Positions 1-7,179 of a stretch of DNA of 32,344 nt are shown piece after piece. The position numbers and the translations under genes were made by a program. This DNA is from Actinomycetota bacterium. GTDB taxonomy: Bacteria > Actinomycetota > Actinomycetes > Streptosporangiales > Streptosporangiaceae. Within the stretch, counting starts at the first letter, position 1. Every line of letters begins with the position of its first letter. Location: assembly GCA_003164955.1 (NCBI GenBank), contig PLRW01000213.1, positions 1 to 32,344 of the forward strand, given 5' to 3'. The notes under the pieces are model-generated. The model saw only the letters and a program-made list of their open reading frames with translations. It did not search any database and was not told the origin of the DNA.

Positions 1-524
1 GGCGACGGGGGCGGGGAGGTGACAGGCAGCGGGGGCGGGATGGTGACAGGCGACGGGGGCCCGGGTTCCGCCGGGGTAGTGCGGGCGGGGGCAGGCGTAC
101 CGCCGGCCTCGTCGCCGGTACCGGCAGCCTGGGACTGGCTGGCAGTAGCCTGCGCCGGCCTTAAGCCGGGCGGCAGCGGCGGGACGACTCGCAGTGGCCG
201 ACCCGGGCTGCCGGGCAGCCCGCCAGTGGCCGCAGGCACGGTGACGGCGGCGCCGGGGCGGGCCTGCACCGCCCCCGTAGATGCGGTCTGCCACAGCCAC
301 AGCGCCACCCCCGTCGTCGCCACCGCTACCGCCGCGGTCGGAGCCAGCAGCCACGGCGACAGCAGCCACCCGAACGGGTCCCGGCGGGGCCGCCTGACGC
401 GGGGCGGCCTGACGCGGGGCCGGCCCCGGCGGGGCGGGACCGACGTGGTGGCGAACCAGTCGCCGAACGCATCCGACTCATCGGCAGGCCGCCCCCTGCC
501 GAAATCGCGATCGGGCGGGGTCAC
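1..524 (-). CDS. Membrane protein with proline-rich tail, partial (3' end outside window)
   Basis: The antisense of this stretch is open without a stop through position 1 and encodes a protein-like sequence. It has an acidic/aromatic N-terminus (DESDAFGDWF), a long Arg/Pro-rich basic stretch, one membrane segment at about residues 58-80 (APTAAVAVATTGVALWLWQ), then a Pro/Thr/Ser-rich tail ending in PVTIPPPLPVTSPPPS at the window edge. The order basic region, helix, proline-rich tail suggests an N-in membrane protein with an extracytoplasmic tail. The GTG at 524 is chosen because it overlaps the TGA of a small upstream ORF (GTGA), although no Shine-Dalgarno lies directly before it. An in-frame ATG at 683 is the alternative and would add a basic, low-complexity N-terminus. 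I do not recognise the family. Single-pass proteins of this build often sit beside sigma or anti-sigma genes, but nothing here proves that role. Confidence 0.55.
   Translation of the reverse strand, partial: MTPPDRDFGRGRPADESDAFGDWFATTSVPPRRGRPRVRPPRVRRPRRDPFGWLLSPWLLAPTAAVAVATTGVALWLWQTASTGAVQARPGAAVTVPAATGGLPGSPGRPLRVVPPLPPGLRPAQATASQSQAAGTGDEAGGTPAPARTTPAEPGPPSPVTIPPPLPVTSPPPS
2..60. repeat. 24/48-bp tandem repeat in proline-rich tail
   Basis: GGTGACAGGC recurs at 18-27 and 42-51 (period 24), and GCGACGGGGGC at 2-12 and 50-60 (period 48). The period is a multiple of three, so it adds PVT-PPP units in frame to the minus-strand protein. The repeat continues to the window edge, so its copy number is unknown. 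Confidence 0.6.
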
Positions 525-643
525 GGGCGCTGCGGGCCAGAGTCGCACGGGTCGCCGCCGAACCCCCGCCGTGCGAGCCCTGCCGGGTCGCCGCCGTGGT
601 GGCAGCCGGTGCGATCGGCGTGTAGGACGGTGACGGTACGCAC
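521..643 (-). CDS. Short (40 aa) ORF coupled to the membrane protein
   Basis: A GTG at 643 is preceded by GAAGGGGG at 654-661, a good ribosome-binding site about ten bases upstream. The 40-codon frame ends in a TGA (523-521) that overlaps the GTG start of the next gene by four bases. The peptide begins MRTVTVLHAD and is Cys/His/Gly/Arg-rich (CHHGGD, DPCDSG). I do not recognise it. The site and stop/start overlap suggest translation and coupling; the job could be a leader peptide or a small protein. The frame could also be fortuitous in such GC-rich DNA. Confidence 0.4.
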   Translation of the reverse strand: MRTVTVLHADRTGCHHGGDPAGLARRGFGGDPCDSGPQRP

Positions 644-678
644 AGGAAGATGACCCCCTTCGTGTGCGGGCGCTATCC

Positions 679-684
679 ATCATA
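679..684 (-). promoter_or_regulatory. Candidate -10 box for the left-edge operon
   Basis: TATGAT on the minus strand matches the actinobacterial -10 consensus at five of six positions. It lies about 36 bases upstream of the small coupled ORF. The hexamer 17 bases further up (TACGGA) is a poor -35. Confidence 0.4.
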
Positions 685-724
685 GATCGGGGTGCCCGTC
701 GTCCGTACCCGCGGCGCGCGGTTA

Positions 725-1212
725 CTACGACCCCGGGCTACCCTCCCCACGCCTCTGGGCCTTCGATGCGGGACACCAAGGGTTGGCCGGTACGCCGGCG
801 CACGGATCCGGCATCGTCGGGAGGTCCTTGGGGAGCGGATGCATGACGACATGCGCCTGCTGCGGATAGGGGCCCGTGGGGCAGGTCCGGGGCTGGCCGG
901 GGATGGGCTCGAGGAGCGAGTCGCAGACCGCTTCTCCGAGCAGCCTCGCGTCGCTGGCGCCGGCCGACGCGAGCTCGCCGGTACAGGAGGGAGACTTCAC
1001 CTGCAGCGCGGCAGCACTCGCTGGCTCGACGCTTCCGCCGCCGACCGCGGTGTTTCCCCGGAAGCAGTTGGCCGGATGCCCATCCTCGAAGGTGACGTAG
1101 CCGAAGTCGCCATTCGTCGGATGGCCAGACCCGGACGCGCATCGACTGACAGGAATTCGCGATAGTTGAATAAGCGACGTTGCCAGTAGAACGGTCCCAC
1201 CGGAGCCTTACG
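725..1212 (-). pseudogene. 5'-truncated remnant of a secreted beta-helix-type protein
   Basis: This minus-strand frame is open from just after a TAA near 1213 down to the stop at 725, but has no plausible start until a GTG at 1000 inside conserved-looking sequence. It carries PTNGDFGYVTF, a PANCFRGNT cysteine motif, several Cys residues and a tail reading PLPKDLPTMPDPCAGVPANP. From memory, these resemble the C-terminal tail of actinobacterial right-handed parallel beta-helix secreted proteins (NPTNGD, NCF-GNT, SMPDPCAGVPANPFCP). The signal peptide and the helix repeats are absent, so I read it as a C-terminal fragment left by a 5' deletion. A short functional protein from an unusual start is possible but less likely. 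Confidence 0.5.
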
Positions 1213-1318
1213 GCCCTATGGCCGCCGCCCGGCCTTGGAGCACGCTGGCGGTGACCGGCTCGCGGCCCGGAATCTACGGCCACTGAACGCCGGCTGAGCC
1301 TGGAGGGATGTGAGGATC

Positions 1319-2344
1319 ATGCGCACCAGGCGCGCCGCAGCGGCCGCGCCGGCCCTCCCGGCACCCGCGGGCGCCGGGGCGCTGGGAGGGTGCGGATCCG
1401 GCAGCGGCACCTGCGCAACCGGCGCCCCGGACAACCCGCTGCCACGGCGGCTCGCGGCCGACGTCACCGGCACGGGCGCGGACTCCCATCTGGTGGCGCT
1501 GCAGCGGATTGCCGATGAGAACGGGGGCAACCGGGCCTCCCCAGGGCCGGGTTACGAAGCGAGCGTGCAGTACGTGGCTGCAGTCCTCCGCGCCGCCGGT
1601 TACGACGTCAGCACTCCCGCGTACCCGCTGGCGAAACGACGTCGCCGTGGCGGCGGGACCCATTGCCAGAATGTCATCGCCCAGACCCGGACGGGAGACC
1701 CGGCACGGGTCGTCATGGCCGGTGCGCACCTGGACTCGGTACGGAAGGGGCCGGGGATAAACGACAACGGTTCTGGTGTCGCCGCGCTCCTGGAGATCGC
1801 GACCCGGCTCGGTGGCGCACCCCTGGTCCGCAACGCGGTGCGCTTCGCCTTCTGGGGCTCGGAGGAGGACGACCTACAGGGATCGACGCACTACGTCAAG
1901 ACCCTATCCCGCGGCCAGCGCGGCAATATCCTGCTATATCTCAACCTGGACATGATCGCGTCATCGAACGCCGGCTACTTCGTTCTGGGCGGTGAAGGGA
2001 AGACCCCTGCGAAGTCCGGCCCCCGCGGTTCGGCACAGGTGGCATGCGCCCTGGTCGAACGGCTCGCCGCCACGGGCGTCGTCGCCAGGACGACCACCTT
2101 CGACCGCGAGTCCGATTACGCCGCCTTCATCGACGCCGGCATCCCGGCGGGCGGCGTCTGGTCCGGAGACAGGAAGAACAAGAGCGGCAAGCAGGCCCGG
2201 CGCTGGGGCGGACGGCCCGGCGAACCGTTCGACCCGCACTACCACACCCGCCGGGATCGGCTCGACGAACTCAACCGCACCGCGCTAGACCGCTTCACCC
2301 GCGCCGTGGCCGGCACGGTGGCCCACTTCGCCGTGTCGAATTGA
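1319..2344 (+). CDS. Secreted M28-family zinc aminopeptidase, lipoprotein
   Basis: A 341-residue peptidase of the M28 family (Streptomyces griseus aminopeptidase type), which removes N-terminal residues using two zinc ions. The metal-binding and catalytic motifs are all present: GAHLDS (His137), GINDNGSG (Asp149), FWGSEEDD (Glu182/Glu183), NLDMI (Asp211), and a late HYHTRRD (His309). The N-terminus has RTRR followed by an Ala/Pro-rich segment and LGGC at residues 22-25, a lipobox, so the enzyme is probably anchored outside the cell; the signal core is unusually rich in Pro and Ala. The ATG at 1319 is chosen because GGAGGG at 1302-1307 is well spaced for it. A GTG at 1310 would sit only two bases from that site. 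It stands alone and converges with the next gene. Confidence 0.9.
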   Translation: MRTRRAAAAAPALPAPAGAGALGGCGSGSGTCATGAPDNPLPRRLAADVTGTGADSHLVALQRIADENGGNRASPGPGYEASVQYVAAVLRAAGYDVSTPAYPLAKRRRRGGGTHCQNVIAQTRTGDPARVVMAGAHLDSVRKGPGINDNGSGVAALLEIATRLGGAPLVRNAVRFAFWGSEEDDLQGSTHYVKTLSRGQRGNILLYLNLDMIASSNAGYFVLGGEGKTPAKSGPRGSAQVACALVERLAATGVVARTTTFDRESDYAAFIDAGIPAGGVWSGDRKNKSGKQARRWGGRPGEPFDPHYHTRRDRLDELNRTALDRFTRAVAGTVAHFAVSN

Positions 2345-2473
2345 CGGCCGTCCCGGCTGACGTGGTGACAGGGTTGGACCGCGTGCCGAGCTGGTCTCGG
2401 GAGATCGTCACCGTCGAAGGCGCGCAAGTATCCGCCTTAATGAAGAAGCGGCACTGACGTTATGCGCCCTTCG

Positions 2474-2513
2474 GCCGGGAGCCCTAAGGACTAGGCGAGC
2501 TGCTGCTCCCGGC
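2474..2513. terminator. Candidate bidirectional hairpin between convergent genes
   Basis: GCCGGGAGC (2474-2482) and GCTCCCGGC (2505-2513) form a perfect 9-bp stem with a 22-base loop. It sits between the convergent M28 gene and the minus-strand membrane protein and overlaps the last codons of the latter. There is no T-tract, as is common in actinomycetes. Confidence 0.45.
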
Positions 2514-3375
2514 TCCCCTTGCACCGGAGACCGGTGCGGACAGCCGGGCCGGTCCCCGGGCGAAAGGCCCAGTGCGGATGCTTCTTGAGCCGTCTCAGCG
2601 TGAGCACACTGATAACAGTCACCGAGGCTGCCCCGCCGAAAGCGACGATCTTCCCGAGCGTTTCCGGAACGCCGGTCAGGCCGCCCGTGCCGCCGTTGAG
2701 GTACAGGAACAGAGAGACGATCCAGGCAATCGGTATCGCGGCAATCGGGGCCAGCAGCGGGTGGGCGTCATCCGCACGGAACAAACCCGTGGCGATGAGG
2801 TACATGCCCTTGAAGAACCAGGCGAGGAGGATGGTACCGACCGCAGCAGAAACCAGGAAGACGGCAACTTCGATGATCAGATTATGATGCCTCATCAACG
2901 ACTGCTGGAGGTAGGAAATGCCTTTGACGAGGGGGAAGATGGCTGCACAGAAAGCGGCGTAGACGGCGGCCGTCATCACGATCCAGCGCAGCTGATAGAA
3001 CGTCAGCCGACGGTATCCGCGCTCGGCACTGAAGATCAGGATGAGCGAGACGAGCGGGATCACCAGGATGGCGACCGAGATCGTCGCGATAATTTGTACG
3101 AGCCAGCTTCCTTCCGGAGTGCCGAGCGTGATGTCGGCTCCGCCCAGCAGGCCGCCCTTTTTTGTGTAACCGGTGTGAGAAAGACCCGAGTAGCAGACGA
3201 TCATGCCGAGCACGATGATGCCGCCCGCGACTGACCGGAGCTTGTTGAGCCGGTCGATCAATTCGTCGGGCTCGTGGAAGTAATCGCCGCGCGGCTCCAG
3301 CGCGAAGTTCGGCACGCGCCAGATGCTGGTGGTCCCCTTCCTGCCCATGATGCTTCCGGGCTTTACCGCGCTCAC
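2491..3375 (-). CDS. Six-helix membrane protein of unknown function
   Basis: A 294-residue integral membrane protein. A soluble N-terminus of about 48 residues (ending DELIDRLNKLRSV) is followed by about six hydrophobic helices: near 49-65 (GGIIVLGMIVCYSGL), 92-115, 130-152, 166-190, 210-228 and 236-258. A basic cytosolic tail follows (LRRLKKHPHW). No catalytic motif is recognised. It lies 60 bases downstream of the metalloprotease gene on the same strand, so it may be the last gene of the sigma-factor operon, but it also has its own candidate -10 box and a strong Shine-Dalgarno. The GTG at 3375 overlaps the stop of a five-codon ORF; an ATG at 3348 is an alternative start. Confidence 0.8.
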   Translation of the reverse strand: MSAVKPGSIMGRKGTTSIWRVPNFALEPRGDYFHEPDELIDRLNKLRSVAGGIIVLGMIVCYSGLSHTGYTKKGGLLGGADITLGTPEGSWLVQIIATISVAILVIPLVSLILIFSAERGYRRLTFYQLRWIVMTAAVYAAFCAAIFPLVKGISYLQQSLMRHHNLIIEVAVFLVSAAVGTILLAWFFKGMYLIATGLFRADDAHPLLAPIAAIPIAWIVSLFLYLNGGTGGLTGVPETLGKIVAFGGAASVTVISVLTLRRLKKHPHWAFRPGTGPAVRTGLRCKGSREQQLA

Positions 3376-3420
3376 GCCCTTCCCCCCACTGGTACTCCCT
3401 CCTCGGCGGACAAAATATAA
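3372..3420 (-). promoter_or_regulatory. Candidate promoter, strong RBS and 5-codon leader ORF
   Basis: Reading the minus strand there is TATATT (3419-3414), then GAGGAGGGAG (3404-3395), then five bases, then GTG (3389) opening a five-codon frame whose TGA (3374-3372) overlaps the GTG start of the membrane protein. The strong ribosome-binding site is correctly spaced for the mini-ORF but too far (19 bases) from the main start. Either the leader is translated and coupled to the gene, or a second weaker site (GGGGGGAAG) serves GTG 3375. Confidence 0.4.
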
Positions 3421-3435
3421 CGGCAGCTGACGGGG

Positions 3436-4149
3436 CTATGCGGCGCCTGGCGGAATGCTCTCGTTAAGGAGAAAGAGGCCATGGCGGTCTCCGCGGCCGA
3501 ATTCAACGGTGACAGGGGAAATACGGTGGTACATGAGGAGGTTGGGGCGTGCCGCGTGCCCGAGGCCCAGCGCGTGCGCGAGTTCGTGGCGCAGGATGAC
3601 GACCTCCCCGGGCGGGCGGGCGGCCCCCGTGGCGACGATAGCGAGGCCGCTGGTGTAGTGGCTCGCACCGGGGGACGTCATCGCGCCGCCGAGCCCGGTC
3701 CGGCCTGTGCACGGCCTGAAGAGGGCGGCCGCCGGGAGGACGGGCAGGAAGCTGACGTGGACCTCTTGCGCTGGGATCTCGGGCCGGGCGAGGGCTGGCC
3801 AGGGCTCACCGGAGCCGAGACTCAGGCCGGTGAGGCCGGCGAGTTCGGCGACGACCGAGGCCACGGCGGCCGCCTGCTCAGGCCGGTGCGGTCCCGCGAT
3901 TCTGACGGTAATCGGCAGGTCGGACCGCCAGCGCAGCGGCCGGCTGCCGTGCTGCCGCAGGAAGGTGTAATCGATGCCGTACTGCAGGGGCGGCGGCGAA
4001 GGCTGCCAGCGGCTTGGCGATCCGGGCGTCGGCGGCAGTGGCACGCCCACCAGGTGCGGGGCAGGTACCGGATAAGTGCCCAGCAGGCTCCGCCGCTCTC
4101 CGCGGCCGGACTGGCCAGGTACTGGCCCGGGGGGCGGGCTCTCGTCCAC
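3436..4149 (-). CDS. Matrixin-like zinc metalloprotease
   Basis: A 237-residue protein with a complete metzincin site: HELAHALGLGH at residues 188-198 supplies three zinc-binding His and the catalytic Glu189, and LLMYHR supplies a Met-turn at Met206. This is the HExxHxxGxxH signature of matrixin and related metzincin proteases. The first 60 residues are Pro-rich with no signal peptide or membrane segment, so the product should be cytosolic unless exported by an unusual route. The protease core occupies about residues 75-215. It follows the four-helix membrane protein by 24 bases, which points to a single operon led by the sigma-like factor. The start is a GTG with a weak ribosome site. The substrate is unknown; the adjacent coiled-coil proteins are natural candidates (inference). 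Confidence 0.8.
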   Translation of the reverse strand: MDESPPPGPVPGQSGRGERRSLLGTYPVPAPHLVGVPLPPTPGSPSRWQPSPPPLQYGIDYTFLRQHGSRPLRWRSDLPITVRIAGPHRPEQAAAVASVVAELAGLTGLSLGSGEPWPALARPEIPAQEVHVSFLPVLPAAALFRPCTGRTGLGGAMTSPGASHYTSGLAIVATGAARPPGEVVILRHELAHALGLGHAARPNLLMYHRISPVTVEFGRGDRHGLFLLNESIPPGAA

Positions 4150-4173
4150 GTCGGACCACCGCCGCGATCAGTT

Positions 4174-5610
4174 TCAGGTCCCGGTGTCAGGGAGCACCGG
4201 CGCTCTGCCCGACGGCGGGCCGCCCGCGTGGGCACCGGCAGCGGCAGGACCGCCACCCGGCGGGGAGGGCAGTTCGGGGATCGGGCCGGTTTCCGTGATG
4301 CCGGTTTTAGCCGGGTCGCGCATCATGCTGGCCATCCGTACCCGGGCGTAGTTAGCGGCCTCAGCGGCCAGCGCCTTGCGGTCCGAGATGGCGGCCATGC
4401 GGCGCTGGTCTTCCCGCTGCAGTTGCCCGTCGTGCAGTTCAAGCGCCGCCTCGGCCCGCTCCCGGGCCGCTTCGGCCGCGGCCACGCGCTTCGCCTGGCG
4501 GCTGTATTGCTTGCGTAGCCGCCGGAACGCGAAGTACTCGGGGTTGTACAGCCGTTCGGCCTCGATCATCGTGCACGCCCCGCTGACCAGGTAGATCGCC
4601 GCGAAGAAAAGCGCCTGCAGCACGGTGGACTGCGACGTCGGATTCGGCGCGGACGGGGTGAAGGTGAGGGAGCCGACGCTGGCGTTACCCCGCCACCGGA
4701 TCAGGAACATGGCCAGCCCGAGGACCACCCACACGCCCCCGGCCACGATCAGGGGGAGCCGCGAGGGACGGTGCCGGGGGGCCCAGTGCCGGCCCCGGCG
4801 ATGGATGGCCCGGGCCACACCCAGGCAGCCTGCGGCGACCAGCGCCATGGACGTCGTGCCCACGGCCATCGCCCAGACCACCTGATCGATTTCCGTTCGC
4901 AAGACCAGGTCCAGGACGTTGTGGAAGGCGATGGTGTCCGCCATCGCGCCGATCAGGATCAGGAAGGCGCCGATGGCAAGGCCCCACCCGCTGCGGCCGG
5001 CGACCAGATGCGGGGCGGCCCAGTCCTGGCGCGGCGCCGGCCAGAAGCCTTCGCTGGCATCACGGGCCGGCTCCGGCCCTTCGCCGCTCTCCAGCGCCCG
5101 GACTCCCGCGGCTCCGCGGGGGGGCCCGGACGGCGCCGGATCGGGCAACTCTCCGGTCAGGCGCTGTCGGCTGGCGAGATAATCCGACCGGAGATGGTCA
5201 AGTTTCTCCTGTTCATGCTCGGCCTCGGTGCTGGCCTCGGTCAGCCACTGCCGGGCCTGCCCGCGATGAACGCCGATCACGTGACAGTGGTCGACGTACT
5301 CGCTTTCCACCGTCGCGATCCAGGCGCCGGCCCACGATTCGATCAGCGGGTCCAGAGACGCTCCGGTGCCCTCATCGATCGCCCCATCCAGTGACTCGGT
5401 GAGCTGCCTCACCCGCTCCAGCACCGCGTCCCGCTGCGGGGCGGGCAGCATGGTGAACGGAACGGCATGCCAGCTGTCGATCTCGGGAATATGCGTGTAC
5501 CGGCCCCGGCTCGGGTCACGGTTCCGGAACAGCAGAGCGTCCCGCCAAGAGCGCCGGCCTCCCCAGACCGCTCGATCCTGGCGACGGCGGGTAACGCTAA
5601 AGCCACGCAT
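4174..5610 (-). CDS. Four-helix membrane protein with flanking coiled coils
   Basis: A 478-residue protein of no family I recognise. The N-terminal 115 residues are soluble (motif HIPEIDSW at 40-47). A helical stretch at about 120-152 is followed by a Pro/Gly linker and four hydrophobic helices at about 208-230, 243-267, 285-304 and 328-349. A long charged coiled coil at about 358-425 follows (RRLRKQYSRQAKRVAAAEAA), then a Pro/Gly tail. An even number of helices puts both coiled-coil regions on the same face, presumably the cytosol. The ATG at 5610 has a good AAGGAG five bases upstream. It lies between the soluble coiled-coil protein (60-base gap) and the metalloprotease (24-base gap), in keeping with co-transcription and possibly with physical association. 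Confidence 0.75.
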   Translation of the reverse strand: MRGFSVTRRRQDRAVWGGRRSWRDALLFRNRDPSRGRYTHIPEIDSWHAVPFTMLPAPQRDAVLERVRQLTESLDGAIDEGTGASLDPLIESWAGAWIATVESEYVDHCHVIGVHRGQARQWLTEASTEAEHEQEKLDHLRSDYLASRQRLTGELPDPAPSGPPRGAAGVRALESGEGPEPARDASEGFWPAPRQDWAAPHLVAGRSGWGLAIGAFLILIGAMADTIAFHNVLDLVLRTEIDQVVWAMAVGTTSMALVAAGCLGVARAIHRRGRHWAPRHRPSRLPLIVAGGVWVVLGLAMFLIRWRGNASVGSLTFTPSAPNPTSQSTVLQALFFAAIYLVSGACTMIEAERLYNPEYFAFRRLRKQYSRQAKRVAAAEAARERAEAALELHDGQLQREDQRRMAAISDRKALAAEAANYARVRMASMMRDPAKTGITETGPIPELPSPPGGGPAAAGAHAGGPPSGRAPVLPDTGT

Positions 5611-5670
5611 CGTCTCTCCTTCTGGGCGCGGAAAACCGCCCTGGTTTTGGCCGATGGAATCCGCACCGCG

Positions 5671-7173
5671 CTATGGGCCGTCCTGCCCATCGGCCCGGCC
5701 CCCATCCGGGCGGGTGCCCGGGAGCCAATCTGGCGGTGCGGGTCGCGCCATCTCCAGGTAAGGGATCACGGCGCTGCCATCGGGGTGGTGGTGGACGATA
5801 TGACGCATATAAGTTCCGCACCGGCGCAGCGAGTGGTGAAGCAACTGCCGGACGCGGCTACCCAGGATCTGCTCCCTGGTCGTGATCGTCTCCGAAAGCC
5901 GCGTCTCCTCCGCCCGGAGCTGGCTGGCCTCCTCCATCGCTTTCTGCTCCAGCGCCAGTACCTCGTCGCGCTCGCGGTTGAATTCCCGGCGGCGGCGCGA
6001 GCGGACCAGCGCCTCGTGCACATGCTGTTCGACCACGTTCCGGCGGCCCGGCTCCGGCGGCTCGCTCGGCATGCCGTCGAGTACTTTGCGGGCGTTGGCG
6101 GCCCGCTCCTCAGCGGCCGCAATCTTCTGGCGGACCTCGGCCCGCGCCCGGTAGGTGTCGTCCAGGTCGGTCAGCATGAGGTGGTGCTCGCGCTCGGCCC
6201 AGTCGAGGAAGTGACGGTTGCGGATCTCCATGTACGGCGTGACGGCAGTACCCGTACCTTCCGGATCAGCGGAGCCGGTCAGTGTCGATAGCAGCGGGAC
6301 TTCGGCGTTACCGTCCCGCCGCGCCGCCCATATGTCAGACAACCTGGCCAGGGGCCCGTACCGGACCGGACCGGGCGGCTTTCCGTTCCGGGCTGCTGGT
6401 GACCTTCGTGCCATGGCTGCTCCCGCTCCGGTTGCCTCTGGCTCTTCGGACTGCCGTCCGGCATTGTGGCCGTCCCCGGCGGAACTGCCCCCTGGTCTCC
6501 CGGAACGTGGCATGGCATCGGCCGGCACGACAGCGAGTGCCGCGGAGGACGCCATATTTGACGCCACATTTAAGGTGCCCGGGGAGCCATGCGCCGTCGG
6601 ACGACCGGTCGCCGATCCGCCCTGCTTCTGCCTCAGCACCGCGGGAGACCACTCAGCCAGCGCTGCGTCCAGATCCTCGTCGCTCGGGCCAGTGTCATCG
6701 AGTGCAACCACCAGATCACTCCACCGGCAAATGAGCCTGGAGGTCTCGTCCCTGGAAAGTCTTATCTCGCGCTCCCCGCCGGACGTCTGCCGCAGCGAGA
6801 TCGCGGCCTCCCACACTTCGGCTCCGAGCAGCTCCCGAGCGATAGCGAGCTGGCTAGTGCCCTGATCGCAGTGTCGCCTGAAGCCCAGGAGAGCGACTGT
6901 GGTCAGCCAGGCGCCGGCGTCAGCGCCGTCGAAACCGATGAACAGGCCGGCGCCGGGGTCCGGGCCATGCTCCGGGTCGAGGAGCCCCCGCGCGGTGCTG
7001 GGCGTGTCAATGAACCGGAACATGACCCGGTCACCATCCGGCTCATAACACAGCGAGACGACAGGGGTCTTGAGCCATGCTTCGCGGCCCAGCCATCTAC
7101 GCAGCGGCCCCGGCTCGGCGTCCTCGAGCGGCAGCAGGAAGATCGCATGCACAGGATCGGAAGTGCTCGTCAC
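5671..7173 (-). CDS. Soluble coiled-coil protein with duplicated AVxPYxE motif
   Basis: A 500-residue protein without membrane segments. Residues 1-180 look globular (HAIFLLPLEDAEPG at the start, WSDLVVALDD near 151-160). Residues 185-270 are low-complexity Ala/Gly/Ser/Pro. Residues 325-445 form a long charged coiled coil, and a His-rich segment (HHHPDG, 461-466) follows. The motif AVxPYxE-x7-DW occurs twice, at 310-325 and 468-483, bracketing the coiled coil. The GTG at 7173 lies ten bases after GAGGA and six bases after the sigma-factor stop, so the two genes are almost certainly co-transcribed. I do not recognise the family. Being immediately downstream of a sigma factor, it may be its regulator or the first effector component (inference). 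Confidence 0.75.
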   Translation of the reverse strand: MTSTSDPVHAIFLLPLEDAEPGPLRRWLGREAWLKTPVVSLCYEPDGDRVMFRFIDTPSTARGLLDPEHGPDPGAGLFIGFDGADAGAWLTTVALLGFRRHCDQGTSQLAIARELLGAEVWEAAISLRQTSGGEREIRLSRDETSRLICRWSDLVVALDDTGPSDEDLDAALAEWSPAVLRQKQGGSATGRPTAHGSPGTLNVASNMASSAALAVVPADAMPRSGRPGGSSAGDGHNAGRQSEEPEATGAGAAMARRSPAARNGKPPGPVRYGPLARLSDIWAARRDGNAEVPLLSTLTGSADPEGTGTAVTPYMEIRNRHFLDWAEREHHLMLTDLDDTYRARAEVRQKIAAAEERAANARKVLDGMPSEPPEPGRRNVVEQHVHEALVRSRRRREFNRERDEVLALEQKAMEEASQLRAEETRLSETITTREQILGSRVRQLLHHSLRRCGTYMRHIVHHHPDGSAVIPYLEMARPAPPDWLPGTRPDGGRADGQDGP

Positions 7174-7179
7174 TTCAGC

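Noticed and set aside
19..633. 204-codon plus-strand frame
   Set aside because: Ser/Gly/Arg-rich with no fold. The minus strand shows a membrane helix and proline-rich tail typical of a real protein.
738..1283. 181-codon minus-strand frame
   Set aside because: Arg-rich; the neighbouring minus frame holds the recognisable beta-helix tail.
3481..4518. 345-codon plus-strand frame
   Set aside because: It is the antisense of the metalloprotease and membrane coiled-coil genes, is Arg/Gly-rich, and shows no motif, while the minus strand carries HELAHALGLGH.
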